NCBI GenBank assembly: GCA_020062605.1
Contig: JAGUWA010000333.1
Location: forward strand, 1 to 5,358
From: Parvibaculum sp.
GTDB taxonomy: Bacteria; Pseudomonadota; Alphaproteobacteria; Parvibaculales; Parvibaculaceae
DNA: 5,358 nt
Direction: 5' to 3'
The notes below the pieces were generated by a model that worked only from the letters and a program-made list of their open reading frames with translations, ran no database searches and was not told where the DNA came from. Position 1 is the stretch's first letter; every line of letters begins with the position of its first letter. This document shows, piece after piece, positions 1 to 5,358 of the stretch. The position numbers and the translations under genes were made by a program.

Positions 1-1109
1 CGCTTACAGGAAAATATTCCTCGAACGGCGCCTTCACGCGCAACGGCTACGACCTCGCGGTCAAGCGCATCAACGAGGAAGGCGGGGTTACCGTCGGCGG
101 TAAGCCCTACAAGCTCGAAATCGTTTATTACGACGACGAATCGACGCCCGCGCGCGGCGCGCAACTTGTCGAACGGTTGATCCAGCAGGACGGTGTCGAC
201 TACCTCCTCGGGCCTTATTCTTCCGGTCTCACCGAAGCGATCGCCCCCGTCACCGAAAAATACGGCGTGCCCATGGTCGAGGCGAACGGCGCGGCCGTCT
301 CGCTCTTCCGCAAGGGCTATCGCTATCTCTTCGCCGTTCTGTCCACCACCGACCAGTATCTGCGCGGCGCCGTCGATCTCGCGGCGAAGGTGCATGAAGA
401 CCCCTCGCAGGTCCGCGTTGCCATGGCCTTCGAAAACGATCCCTTCTCGCAGGATGTGCGCGAAGGCGTCATGGAGGACGCGGCGAAGCACGGCATGAAA
501 ATCGTCATCGACGACAAGCTGCCGCCCGAGCTCAACGACATGTCGGCAACGCTTTCCAAGGCGAAAGTGCTCAAGCCCGATCTCCTTCTGCTGTCCGGTC
601 ACGACAAGGGCGCGGCGCTTGCCGTACGTCAGGTCGCCGACCAGCGCCTCAACCTGCCGATGATGGCGCTCACGCATTGCGACAGCGCGCAGATCGCCGA
701 GAAATTCGGTGCCGCCGCCGAATATGCGCTCTGCGCCGCGCAGTGGGCGCCGACGCTCACTTACTCCGATGCGCTGTTCGGCAGCGCGGCGGATTATGCC
801 GCGCTTTACGAGAAAACATATGGTCATGCCGCGCCCTATCAGGCGGCCGAATCGAGCGCTGCCGTGCAGGTCTTCGCCGATGCCTTCGCGCGCGCGGGCA
901 CGCTCGACCGGAAAGCCGTGCGCGATGCGCTCGCCGAAACCGACATCATGACTTTCTACGGGCCTATCGCCTTCGACGAGACGGGCAAGAACGTGTCGAA
1001 GCCCACCGTCCTCTTCCAGGTGCAGGACGGAAAATATGCCGTTGTCTATCCGCAAGAGTTCGCCGAAGCGGAGTTTCGCTGGCCGACGCCCCCCTGGTCC
1101 GAACGCTGA
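1..1109 (+). CDS. ABC transporter periplasmic substrate-binding protein, Liv/HAAT family (5' partial)
   Basis: This is the C-terminal 368 codons of a type I periplasmic ligand-binding protein (Peripla_BP_6/LivJ-like), read in frame from base 3 to the TGA at 1107-1109. The signal peptide and first beta strand lie upstream, probably about 25-40 residues judging from the family. Visible family features, numbered from the codon at base 3, are LTGKYSSNG (1-9), the helix and turn ending INEEGG (23-28), DDEST (44-48), the ligand-loop equivalent GPYSSGLT (70-77), VPMVEANGAA (89-98), and the C-terminal FYGPIAFDETG (318-328) with the WPTPPW tail (360-365). The role is to capture a small solute in the periplasm and dock on the LivH/LivM permease encoded next. 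The family is clear but the ligand is not: the LivJ GAT motif, whose Thr contacts the ligand, aligns with GAA here. The TTG at 177 is internal and is not the start. Confidence 0.93.
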   Translation, partial: LTGKYSSNGAFTRNGYDLAVKRINEEGGVTVGGKPYKLEIVYYDDESTPARGAQLVERLIQQDGVDYLLGPYSSGLTEAIAPVTEKYGVPMVEANGAAVSLFRKGYRYLFAVLSTTDQYLRGAVDLAAKVHEDPSQVRVAMAFENDPFSQDVREGVMEDAAKHGMKIVIDDKLPPELNDMSATLSKAKVLKPDLLLLSGHDKGAALAVRQVADQRLNLPMMALTHCDSAQIAEKFGAAAEYALCAAQWAPTLTYSDALFGSAADYAALYEKTYGHAAPYQAAESSAAVQVFADAFARAGTLDRKAVRDALAETDIMTFYGPIAFDETGKNVSKPTVLFQVQDGKYAVVYPQEFAEAEFRWPTPPWSER

Positions 1110-1115
1110 CCTTCC

Positions 1116-1120
1116 GGAGA
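1116..1120 (+). promoter_or_regulatory. Ribosome binding site for the GTG-started LivH
   Basis: GGAGA lies four bases before the GTG at 1125, in the 15-nt gap after the binding-protein stop codon. It supports GTG as the start. The next in-frame ATG, around codon 36, would delete the first membrane helix. Confidence 0.6.
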
Positions 1121-1124
1121 CGCC

Positions 1125-2027
1125 GTGCTCGACAATCTCTCTCTCTTCGTTCAGTACCCGCCGCTCGCGGCCGACGTTATCCTGAACGGGCTCCTCATCG
1201 GCTCGATCTTCGCGCTCGCCGCCTATGGCATGGCGCTCGTCTGGGGCGTACTCAATATCGTGAATGTCGTGCAGGGCGAGCTTGTCGTGCTCGGCGGTTA
1301 CGTCACCTTTCTCGCCGTTCAGGCGGGGCTGCCGCCGCTACTCGGTTTGCCGCTTTCGGCGGCGGTCATGTTCTGTCTCGGCTGGCTGATCTACCGCGCT
1401 GTCATTTTCCGCGTGGTGGACAAGGACATCTTCATCTCGATCCTCGCGACCTTCGGCCTGTCGATCCTGTTTCAGCAGCTTGCGAATGCGCTGTTCGGCT
1501 CGGACGTTCGCACCGTCGATGCGGGCCTCGGCTCGCTTCATCTTCTCGACGGCACGGTCACGCTTTCTCACGTGAAGCTCCTCGCCTTCGTCCTGGCGCT
1601 TGGCGCGGGCGGTGCGCTCTGGCTCTTCCTCCGCCATGCGCGTCTCGGTCAGGCGATCCGCGCCACCGCGCAGAACCCGCGCGCCGCGCGCATCCTCGGC
1701 ATCGACACGAACCGCGTCTATGCCATGACCTATGCCCTCAATGGCGCGCTTTGCGGCGCGGCAGGCAGCCTCGCCGTCATGGCCTGGACGATCCACCCCT
1801 ATGTCGGCCTGCCTTACACGGTCCGATCCTTCATGGTCGTGGTCGTCGCGGGCGTGGGCAATGTCGCGGGCGTCGTGGCCGCCGGGCTCGGCCTCGGCGC
1901 ACTGGAGAATGTCGCGGGCTTCGTCTTCGGCGTGGAATTCCAGATCGCCTTCGTCTTCGCGCTGATGGTCGTCATTCTCGTCTGGCGCAATGCGATGGCG
2001 GCGCGCAAGCGGAGCTATCTGGAATGA
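1125..2027 (+). CDS. livH: Branched-chain amino acid-type ABC transporter permease LivH
   Basis: This 300-residue inner-membrane permease has the usual family length and about eight hydrophobic segments, for example around 18-40, 72-92, 103-124, 150-169, 233-258 and 270-287. Family landmarks are the loop at 47-60 (NVVQGELVVLGGY), where the common His of the NxxHG motif is Gln; the cytoplasmic coupling loop at 173-193 (R-L-G-Q-A-I-R-A then ARILGID), which docks on an ATPase; and the glycine-rich AGVGNVAG at 242-249. LivH forms a heterodimeric channel with LivM. The GTG start is supported by a GGAGA ribosome site and by leaving helix 1 intact. The gene ends in an ATGA overlap with the LivM start. 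The symbol reflects the family and does not prove that leucine is the substrate. Confidence 0.93.
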   Translation: MLDNLSLFVQYPPLAADVILNGLLIGSIFALAAYGMALVWGVLNIVNVVQGELVVLGGYVTFLAVQAGLPPLLGLPLSAAVMFCLGWLIYRAVIFRVVDKDIFISILATFGLSILFQQLANALFGSDVRTVDAGLGSLHLLDGTVTLSHVKLLAFVLALGAGGALWLFLRHARLGQAIRATAQNPRAARILGIDTNRVYAMTYALNGALCGAAGSLAVMAWTIHPYVGLPYTVRSFMVVVVAGVGNVAGVVAAGLGLGALENVAGFVFGVEFQIAFVFALMVVILVWRNAMAARKRSYLE

Positions 2028-2971
2028 GCCGCATCACCGATTGGCACATCATGGGCGCGCTCGCGCTTGCCGGTATCGCCGGGCCTCTGCTTCTGCCGGG
2101 CCTCGCGACGCAGATCGCCTTTCTCTGGCTCATGGTCGTCTTCGCGCTCACCTGGGACATGCTGGGCGGGCGCATGGGTTACAACTCCTTCGGCAACATC
2201 GTCTTCTTCGGCATCGGCTGCTACGCCGCCGCCGTCGTCCAGCGCGATGCGGGCCTGCCCTATTTCGAGGGACTGGCGCTCGGGCTTCTCGTCGGAGCTG
2301 CCGCCGCCGTTCTCGCGGCCATCGTCTTTGGTGCCGCCATGCTCGGCATTCGCGGACACTATTTCGCCATCGGCACGCTCGGCCTCGGCATCGCGGCGGG
2401 CGAGATCGCAGCCGGATGGGATTATGTCGGCGCCGGGTCGGGCATGGCGCTGCCGCTCTATCCAGGCGAACTCGGTTCTCGCGAACTCTTCTTCTGCTAT
2501 TCGCTCTTTGCGCTCGCCGCGCTCTGTTTTCTCGTCTTCCGCTGGCTCTATGGCACACGCTTCGGTCTCGCCTTGAACGCGATCCGCGACGATCACGACA
2601 AGGCGGATGCGATGGGGCTGCGCACCACGCCGATCAAGATTTTCGCCTGGAGCCTGTCGGCCTTCTTCCTTGCGCTTTCGGGCGGGCTTGCCGCCAACAT
2701 GATCGGCTTCATCGATCCGCGCGACGTGGCCTTTGCGGGCGCGACTTTCGGCGTCTGGATGGTGCTCATGGCGATCCTCGGCGGCAAGGGCACGCTCTGG
2801 GGCCCGGTGCTCGGCGCTTTCGTCTTCCACATCACGCAAGAACTTTTCTGGACCTACCTGCTCGGCTGGCAGCGCGTTGCGCTCGGCCTTCTCATCGTCG
2901 TCATCGTCGTCTTCTTCCCGCAGGGCATCATGGGCTGGTGGGCCGCGCGCCGCGCGAGGGCGGTGTCATGA
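2024..2971 (+). CDS. livM: Branched-chain amino acid-type ABC transporter permease LivM
   Basis: This is the 315-residue second permease half. It is much shorter than E. coli LivM but normal for the shorter LivM form common in many bacteria. Landmarks are MGYNSFGNIVFFGIGCYAA (51-69), the RGHYFAIGTLG motif (110-120), the coupling loop GLALNAIRDD (181-190) continuing to AMGL (196-199), and ILGGKGTLWGPVLGA (251-265). Hydrophobic segments cover most of the rest, with a final helix around 284-300 before a basic cytoplasmic tail. The ATG at 2024 overlaps the LivH stop by four bases and has GGAG at 2011-2014 with a 9-nt spacer. The frame stays open far upstream to about 677, but that part lies over the binding protein and LivH and has no membrane-protein character. 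LivM pairs with LivH; the coupling loops of the two contact LivG and LivF. Confidence 0.94.
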   Translation: MSRITDWHIMGALALAGIAGPLLLPGLATQIAFLWLMVVFALTWDMLGGRMGYNSFGNIVFFGIGCYAAAVVQRDAGLPYFEGLALGLLVGAAAAVLAAIVFGAAMLGIRGHYFAIGTLGLGIAAGEIAAGWDYVGAGSGMALPLYPGELGSRELFFCYSLFALAALCFLVFRWLYGTRFGLALNAIRDDHDKADAMGLRTTPIKIFAWSLSAFFLALSGGLAANMIGFIDPRDVAFAGATFGVWMVLMAILGGKGTLWGPVLGAFVFHITQELFWTYLLGWQRVALGLLIVVIVVFFPQGIMGWWAARRARAVS

Positions 2972-3711
2972 GCGCGCTTCTGGAAGTCCGGGACGTCACC
3001 AGGCGCTTCGGTGGCGTCGTTGCAAACAAGGACGTCTCGCTCACCGTCCGGCAGGGCGAAATCGCGGGGCTCATCGGGCCGAACGGTTCGGGCAAGACGA
3101 CGCTGTTCGGTTGCATCACCGGCACGCATGCGGTCGATGGCGGCGATATTCTTTTCGAGGGCCGCTCCATCGCGCATCTTCGTCCCGCACCGATCGCGCG
3201 TCTCGGTCTTCTTCGCACCTGGCAGCAGACGCGCGTTTATGGCGAGATGACCTGCGCGGAGAACATGGCGATCAGCGCGCGCGAGGCGCAGGGCGGCCTC
3301 CTGTCGCTGCTCGGTTCCGTGCCGGCATCGACGCGCACCCGCGCCGGCGATCTTCTTGCCTTTGTCGGTCTCCACGAGAAGCGCGCCGACAAGGCGGGCA
3401 GCCTCAGCTTCGGTCAGCAGAAGCTTCTCGAATTCGCCATGGCGTTGATGAATGAGCCGAAGCTCCTGCTGCTGGACGAGCCGACGGCGGGCATCAACCC
3501 GACACTCATCAACGGGCTCATCGACCGTCTGCGCCGCGCGAATGCGGAACTCGGTGTGACGCTTCTCGTTATCGAGCACAATATGCGCGTCATCATGAAC
3601 CTTGCGCATCGCATCACCTGCCTTGCGCATGGCGAAGTGCTGGCGGAGGGCTCGCCGGACGAGGTTCGCGCCGATGCCCGCGTCCTCGACGCCTATCTCG
3701 GGGTGGCGTGA
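2968..3711 (+). CDS. livG: ABC transporter ATP-binding protein LivG
   Basis: This 247-residue cytoplasmic ATPase has all the nucleotide-binding motifs: A-loop Phe14, Walker A GPNGSGKT (37-44), Q-loop RTWQQ (Gln86), signature LSFGQQ (146-151), Walker B LLLLDE (166-171, catalytic Glu171), D-loop TAGINP (173-178) and switch His204 in VIEHN. The C-terminal AYLGVA matches the usual LivG ending. The signature has Phe where the general consensus has Gly (LSGGQ); an aromatic residue here is common in LivG (E. coli has LAYGQQ). The ATG overlaps the LivM stop by four bases, so translation is probably coupled. LivG pairs with LivF to drive the LivH/LivM permease. Confidence 0.95.
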   Translation: MSALLEVRDVTRRFGGVVANKDVSLTVRQGEIAGLIGPNGSGKTTLFGCITGTHAVDGGDILFEGRSIAHLRPAPIARLGLLRTWQQTRVYGEMTCAENMAISAREAQGGLLSLLGSVPASTRTRAGDLLAFVGLHEKRADKAGSLSFGQQKLLEFAMALMNEPKLLLLDEPTAGINPTLINGLIDRLRRANAELGVTLLVIEHNMRVIMNLAHRITCLAHGEVLAEGSPDEVRADARVLDAYLGVA

Positions 3712-4571
3712 TGGCGGATGAACCGAAGAATCTCGCGGGCGGCTATGGTGAGGGCACGGTCGACACCGTGCTTTCCTTCGGCGACGTTGCGCGCGAGGCG
3801 CAAGCCATGGCGCGCGCCGTGTCGCGAGAGGAGATCGTCGCGCTCGCGAAGGGCGAGCCGCTCCTTTCCCTCGATGCGCTGCACGCAGGCTATGGCGCCA
3901 TGGAAATCCTGCACGGGATCGATCTCGCCGTCGGCGCGGGCCAGAGCCTCTGCCTTGTCGGCCCGAACGGCGCGGGCAAGTCGACCGTGCTGCATTCGAT
4001 TTTCGGCTTCACGAAAATCTCGTCGGGCCGCGTTTCCGTTTCGGGCCGCGAGGTCACGCGCCTCTCGCCCAGCGAGAAGCTCCGCGACGCAGGCATCGCC
4101 TATATCCTGCAGGACAATTCCGTCTTCCCGGACATGACAGTCGAGGAAAACCTGCTCATGGGCGGTTATCTTCTCGGCGGTCAGGGACAAGCGCAGGCAG
4201 CGGCGGAGCGTATCTTCGCGCGCTACGAGCGCCTTGCGAAGCGCCGCTCCGAGCGCGCCCGTGTGCTTTCAGGCGGCGAGCGGCGCCTCCTCGAAATCAG
4301 CCGTGCGCTCATCATGGATCCGAATGTGCTGCTGGTGGACGAACCTTCCATCGGCCTTGAGCCGCGCATGATCGACATGGTCTTCGAGATACTGGCCGAT
4401 CTCCAGAAGGCGCAGGGCAAGACCATCATCATGGTCGAGCAGAACGCGAAGCGAGGGCTCGACTTCGCCGATATCGGCTATGTGCTTGTTGCGGGCCGCG
4501 TCGCGCTTGCCGGCGAAGGTGCCGGTCTTCTGGAAAATCCGGATGTGGGCCGCCTCTTTCTCGGCGGCTGA
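3711..4571 (+). CDS. livF: ABC transporter ATP-binding protein LivF with N-terminal extension
   Basis: This 286-residue cytoplasmic ATPase is the partner of LivG. Motifs are A-loop Tyr61, Walker A GPNGAGKS (84-91), Q-loop Gln134 in YILQD, signature LSGGE (186-190), Walker B VLLVDE (206-211, catalytic Glu211), D-loop SIGLEP (213-218) and MVEQN (241-245). Gln244 sits at the usual switch-His position, as is typical of LivF. Normal LivF proteins are about 235-250 residues and start just before the strand that begins here at Leu51, so this one carries about 45 extra N-terminal residues. The ATG at 3711 overlaps the LivG stop by one base and has GGGG at 3700-3703 as a possible ribosome site. A GTG three bases earlier is also possible. 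An internal ATG at 3807 (codon 33) with GAGG at 3795-3798 would give a 254-residue product. Confidence 0.94.
   Translation: MADEPKNLAGGYGEGTVDTVLSFGDVAREAQAMARAVSREEIVALAKGEPLLSLDALHAGYGAMEILHGIDLAVGAGQSLCLVGPNGAGKSTVLHSIFGFTKISSGRVSVSGREVTRLSPSEKLRDAGIAYILQDNSVFPDMTVEENLLMGGYLLGGQGQAQAAAERIFARYERLAKRRSERARVLSGGERRLLEISRALIMDPNVLLVDEPSIGLEPRMIDMVFEILADLQKAQGKTIIMVEQNAKRGLDFADIGYVLVAGRVALAGEGAGLLENPDVGRLFLGG
3795..3809 (+). promoter_or_regulatory. Candidate internal ribosome site and ATG start in LivF
   Basis: GAGG (3795-3798) lies eight bases before an in-frame ATG (3807-3809). It could start a 254-residue LivF closer to the usual family length. Against it, starting there would leave a 95-nt gap in an otherwise gapless coupled operon. 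Also, the 31 codons before it keep strong G/C third-position bias (23 of 31 by hand count), as expected of real coding sequence. Confidence 0.25.
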
Positions 4572-4578
4572 TCCGTAC

Positions 4579-4597
4579 CGGAAATCCGCGGAAATCC
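4579..4597 (+). repeat. 9-bp direct repeat with 10-bp period after livF
   Basis: CGGAAATCC occurs at 4579-4587 and again at 4589-4597, one base apart, starting eight bases after the LivF stop. The period is close to one helical turn, as for tandem binding sites, but two copies of nine bases may also be chance or a small duplication. Confidence 0.5.
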
Positions 4598-4619
4598 TCA
4601 TCTCAACCTGAACGCCAGA

Positions 4620-4645
4620 TGAACGGCGCCGCCACGCGCCGTTCA
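4620..4645 (+). terminator. Hairpin after the transporter operon, possible terminator without U-tract
   Basis: TGAACGGCGC (4620-4629) pairs perfectly with GCGCCGTTCA (4636-4645) around a 6-nt loop, about 50 bases after the livF stop. No T-run follows, so it is not a classic intrinsic terminator. It could instead mark the 3' end of the transcript, protect it from exonucleases, or assist factor-dependent termination. Flanking CCAGA (4615-4619) and TCTGG (4661-4665) could add an outer 5-bp stem. Confidence 0.45.
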
Positions 4646-4664
4646 GCCGTCCGCGCCCATTCTG

Positions 4665-4692
4665 GTTCCGGATCAAGGGGCCGGTCCGGAAC
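4665..4692 (+). repeat. 8-bp inverted repeat just upstream of the His/Tyr-rich gene
   Basis: GTTCCGGA (4665-4672) and TCCGGAAC (4685-4692) form a perfect inverted repeat with a 12-nt spacer; the arm centres are 20 bp apart. The right arm ends three bases before the AAGGA ribosome site at 4696-4700. It could be a dimer operator or an mRNA hairpin affecting translation of the gene at 4708. No functional evidence is visible beyond position and symmetry. Confidence 0.4.
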
Positions 4693-4707
4693 TGGAAGGA
4701 TGACAAG

Positions 4708-5121
4708 ATGAAGACGAAGATTATTTCAGCCGGTCTTGCCGCCGCCCTCGGGTTTTCGACGCCGATGGCGGCCGAAGCGGCACTCGTGAATGTCGAAACG
4801 GGCGCGCATGTCGAACTCGCGCGCCACGATCGCTACGACGACCATTACTACAAGGGTCCGAAGCATTATCGCGGGCACGGGTACTACTACGATCACCGGC
4901 CGCCGGTGGTCGTCCATCGCGGCCATCCGCGGCCCTGGTCGCACTGGCGTCCCTATGTCGTGGAGCGTCACCACTATTACGTGGTCAGCGAACCGGTCTA
5001 CTACTCGTCGCACCCGCATTACGGCCCCTATTACAGGGTCCGCGCGCGCGACCGCGACGACGTCCTGCTCTGGATCGGCATCAGCGCGATCACGGGCGCC
5101 ATTCTCTTCTCGAACTACTGA
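4708..5121 (+). CDS. Small exported His/Tyr-rich protein of unknown function
   Basis: This 137-residue protein has a clear signal peptide: basic MKTK, a hydrophobic core around 5-19, and an A-E-A signal peptidase I site with cleavage after residue 24. The mature part up to about residue 118 is very rich in His (13) and Tyr (15), in clusters such as HYYKGPKHYRGHGYYYDH (46-63) and ERHHYYVV (86-93), with many Arg and Pro residues. The C-terminus (119-134, VLLWIGISAITGAILF) is hydrophobic and could be a membrane anchor or a buried strand-helix. The start has AAGGA at 4696-4700 with a 7-nt spacer. It loosely resembles small periplasmic proteins such as RcnB, but I do not see the characteristic RcnB GYRW-type motif, so I do not assign it. 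Envelope location and metal binding through the His clusters are inferences. It lies 136 nt after livF and probably forms its own transcription unit. Confidence 0.85.
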   Translation: MKTKIISAGLAAALGFSTPMAAEAALVNVETGAHVELARHDRYDDHYYKGPKHYRGHGYYYDHRPPVVVHRGHPRPWSHWRPYVVERHHYYVVSEPVYYSSHPHYGPYYRVRARDRDDVLLWIGISAITGAILFSNY

Positions 5122-5140
5122 GTTTGAGGGGGAGAGCGAG

Positions 5141-5171
5141 GAAAGGCCCTGCGCATCGCGCGGGGCCTTTC
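5141..5171. terminator. Bidirectional intrinsic terminator between convergent genes
   Basis: The 14-bp stem pairs 5141-5154 with 5158-5171 around a 3-nt ATC loop, with one G-T wobble (5150/5162). The stem ends in an A-rich/T-rich GAAAGG...CCTTTC pair, so each strand reads a short T-run at the 3' end of the hairpin. It lies 19 bases after the stop at 5121 and seven bases from the stop of the minus-strand gene (5179-5181). It can therefore serve both converging transcripts. The T-runs are short and partly inside the stem. Confidence 0.85.
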
Positions 5172-5178
5172 TGCTGTC

Positions 5179-5358
5179 TCAGGGGCGCATCGTCGTCATG
5201 TAGGGGCCAAGCGCGATGGCGCGGCGTGGGCCGATCCAGTCGAGCCAGTCGCAGAGCTTCACCCGCGTCTCGCGCGGGTCGATCAGTTCATGCACGGAAA
5301 AACCTTCGGCGCGCGGGAAGGGCGACTGGCCCGCCGCGAGCTTCGCCTCCAGTTCCGC
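5179..5358 (-). CDS. Acyl-CoA carboxylase carboxyltransferase (beta-type) subunit, C-terminal fragment
   Basis: Only the last 59 codons are in the window, read on the minus strand from 5358 to a TGA at 5181-5179. The peptide contains FSVHELIDPRETRVKLCDWL (fragment residues 20-39). This resembles the C-terminal V-x-E-L-I-D-P-R-E-T-R segment of carboxyltransferase subunits of biotin-dependent acyl-CoA carboxylases (propionyl-/methylcrotonyl-/acetyl-CoA carboxylase beta type). These transfer CO2 from biotin to an acyl-CoA in the cytoplasm. The protein ends in a short tail, GPYMTTMRP. The catalytic crotonase-fold domains lie outside the window, so the acyl-CoA specificity cannot be judged. The gene converges on the His/Tyr-rich gene and shares the hairpin at 5141-5171. 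Confidence 0.75.
   Translation of the reverse strand, partial: AELEAKLAAGQSPFPRAEGFSVHELIDPRETRVKLCDWLDWIGPRRAIALGPYMTTMRP

Noticed and set aside
677..2023. Long open frame continuing upstream of LivM
   Set aside because: It is Arg/Ala-rich shadow coding over the binding protein and LivH. The clear LivM start is the ATG at 2024 with GGAG and an ATGA overlap.
2015..2839. Minus-strand open frame of 274 codons opposite LivM
   Set aside because: Antisense of a well-supported membrane protein. Its charged, low-complexity composition is what GC-rich antisense frames give.
2892..2909. Two tandem copies of TCATCGTCG
   Set aside because: They encode alternating Ile/Val residues in a LivM membrane helix; codon bias explains the repetition.
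1990..2967. Long open frame upstream of LivG in the same frame
   Set aside because: It overlaps LivM fully and is Arg/His-rich, typical of an off-frame reading of GC-rich genes. LivG homology begins at 2968.
2854..3630. Minus-strand open frame of 258 codons opposite LivM/LivG
   Set aside because: Covers all LivG motifs in antisense; no recognisable domain of its own.
4572..4707. Sigma-70 or EcfG-type promoter for the small gene
   Set aside because: No -35/-10 pair with credible spacing was visible; GGAAC at 4688-4692 lacks a CGTT partner at the right distance.
4708..5121. Assignment as the nickel/cobalt protein RcnB
   Set aside because: Size, signal peptide and richness in His fit loosely, but the characteristic C-terminal RcnB sequence pattern is not visible.
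4790..5203. Plus-strand open frame overlapping the His/Tyr-rich gene
   Set aside because: Runs through the terminator hairpin into the convergent gene and lacks a signal peptide or ribosome site. The frame at 4708 has both.
1..5358. CRISPR array, tRNA/rRNA, insertion sequence or defence system
   Set aside because: No regularly spaced repeats, cloverleaf-like segments, transposase-like protein or terminal inverted repeats were seen on either strand.

Overview
The window is high-GC DNA (estimated by eye at low-to-mid 60s % GC) with strong G/C third-position bias. Gene families and codon style suggest an alphaproteobacterium. That is an inference from style; no marker gene fixes the taxon.

Layout. 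Positions 1-4571 hold one compact, co-directional operon for a complete branched-chain-amino-acid-type (HAAT/Liv) ABC importer: a substrate-binding protein (5' end outside the window), permease LivH, permease LivM, ATPase LivG and ATPase LivF. The binding-protein/LivH gap is 15 nt. LivH/LivM and LivM/LivG overlap by 4 nt (ATGA), and LivG/LivF overlap by 1 nt, so the cytoplasmic and membrane parts are probably translationally coupled. A 136-nt intergenic stretch (4572-4707) follows. It contains a 9-bp direct repeat, a 10-bp hairpin and an 8-bp inverted repeat. Next, at 4708-5121, is a short secreted His/Tyr-rich protein of unknown function. A strong hairpin at 5141-5171 separates it from a convergent gene on the minus strand, of which only the last 59 codons are present. 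These resemble the C-terminus of a biotin-dependent acyl-CoA carboxylase carboxyltransferase subunit.

How the genes work together. The periplasmic binding protein would deliver a ligand to the LivH-LivM membrane heterodimer, and the LivG-LivF ATPase heterodimer would power import. The substrate cannot be read from the sequence: at the loop where E. coli LIV-binding protein has a ligand-contacting Thr, this protein appears to have Ala. A non-standard ligand is possible, and the acyl-CoA carboxylase neighbour is only a weak hint about metabolism.

I see no CRISPR array, mobile element, RNA gene or defence-type system. The window is mostly an ordinary transporter operon. The features most worth a second look are the ~45-residue N-terminal extension of LivF, the structured intergenic region, and the His/Tyr-rich exported protein.
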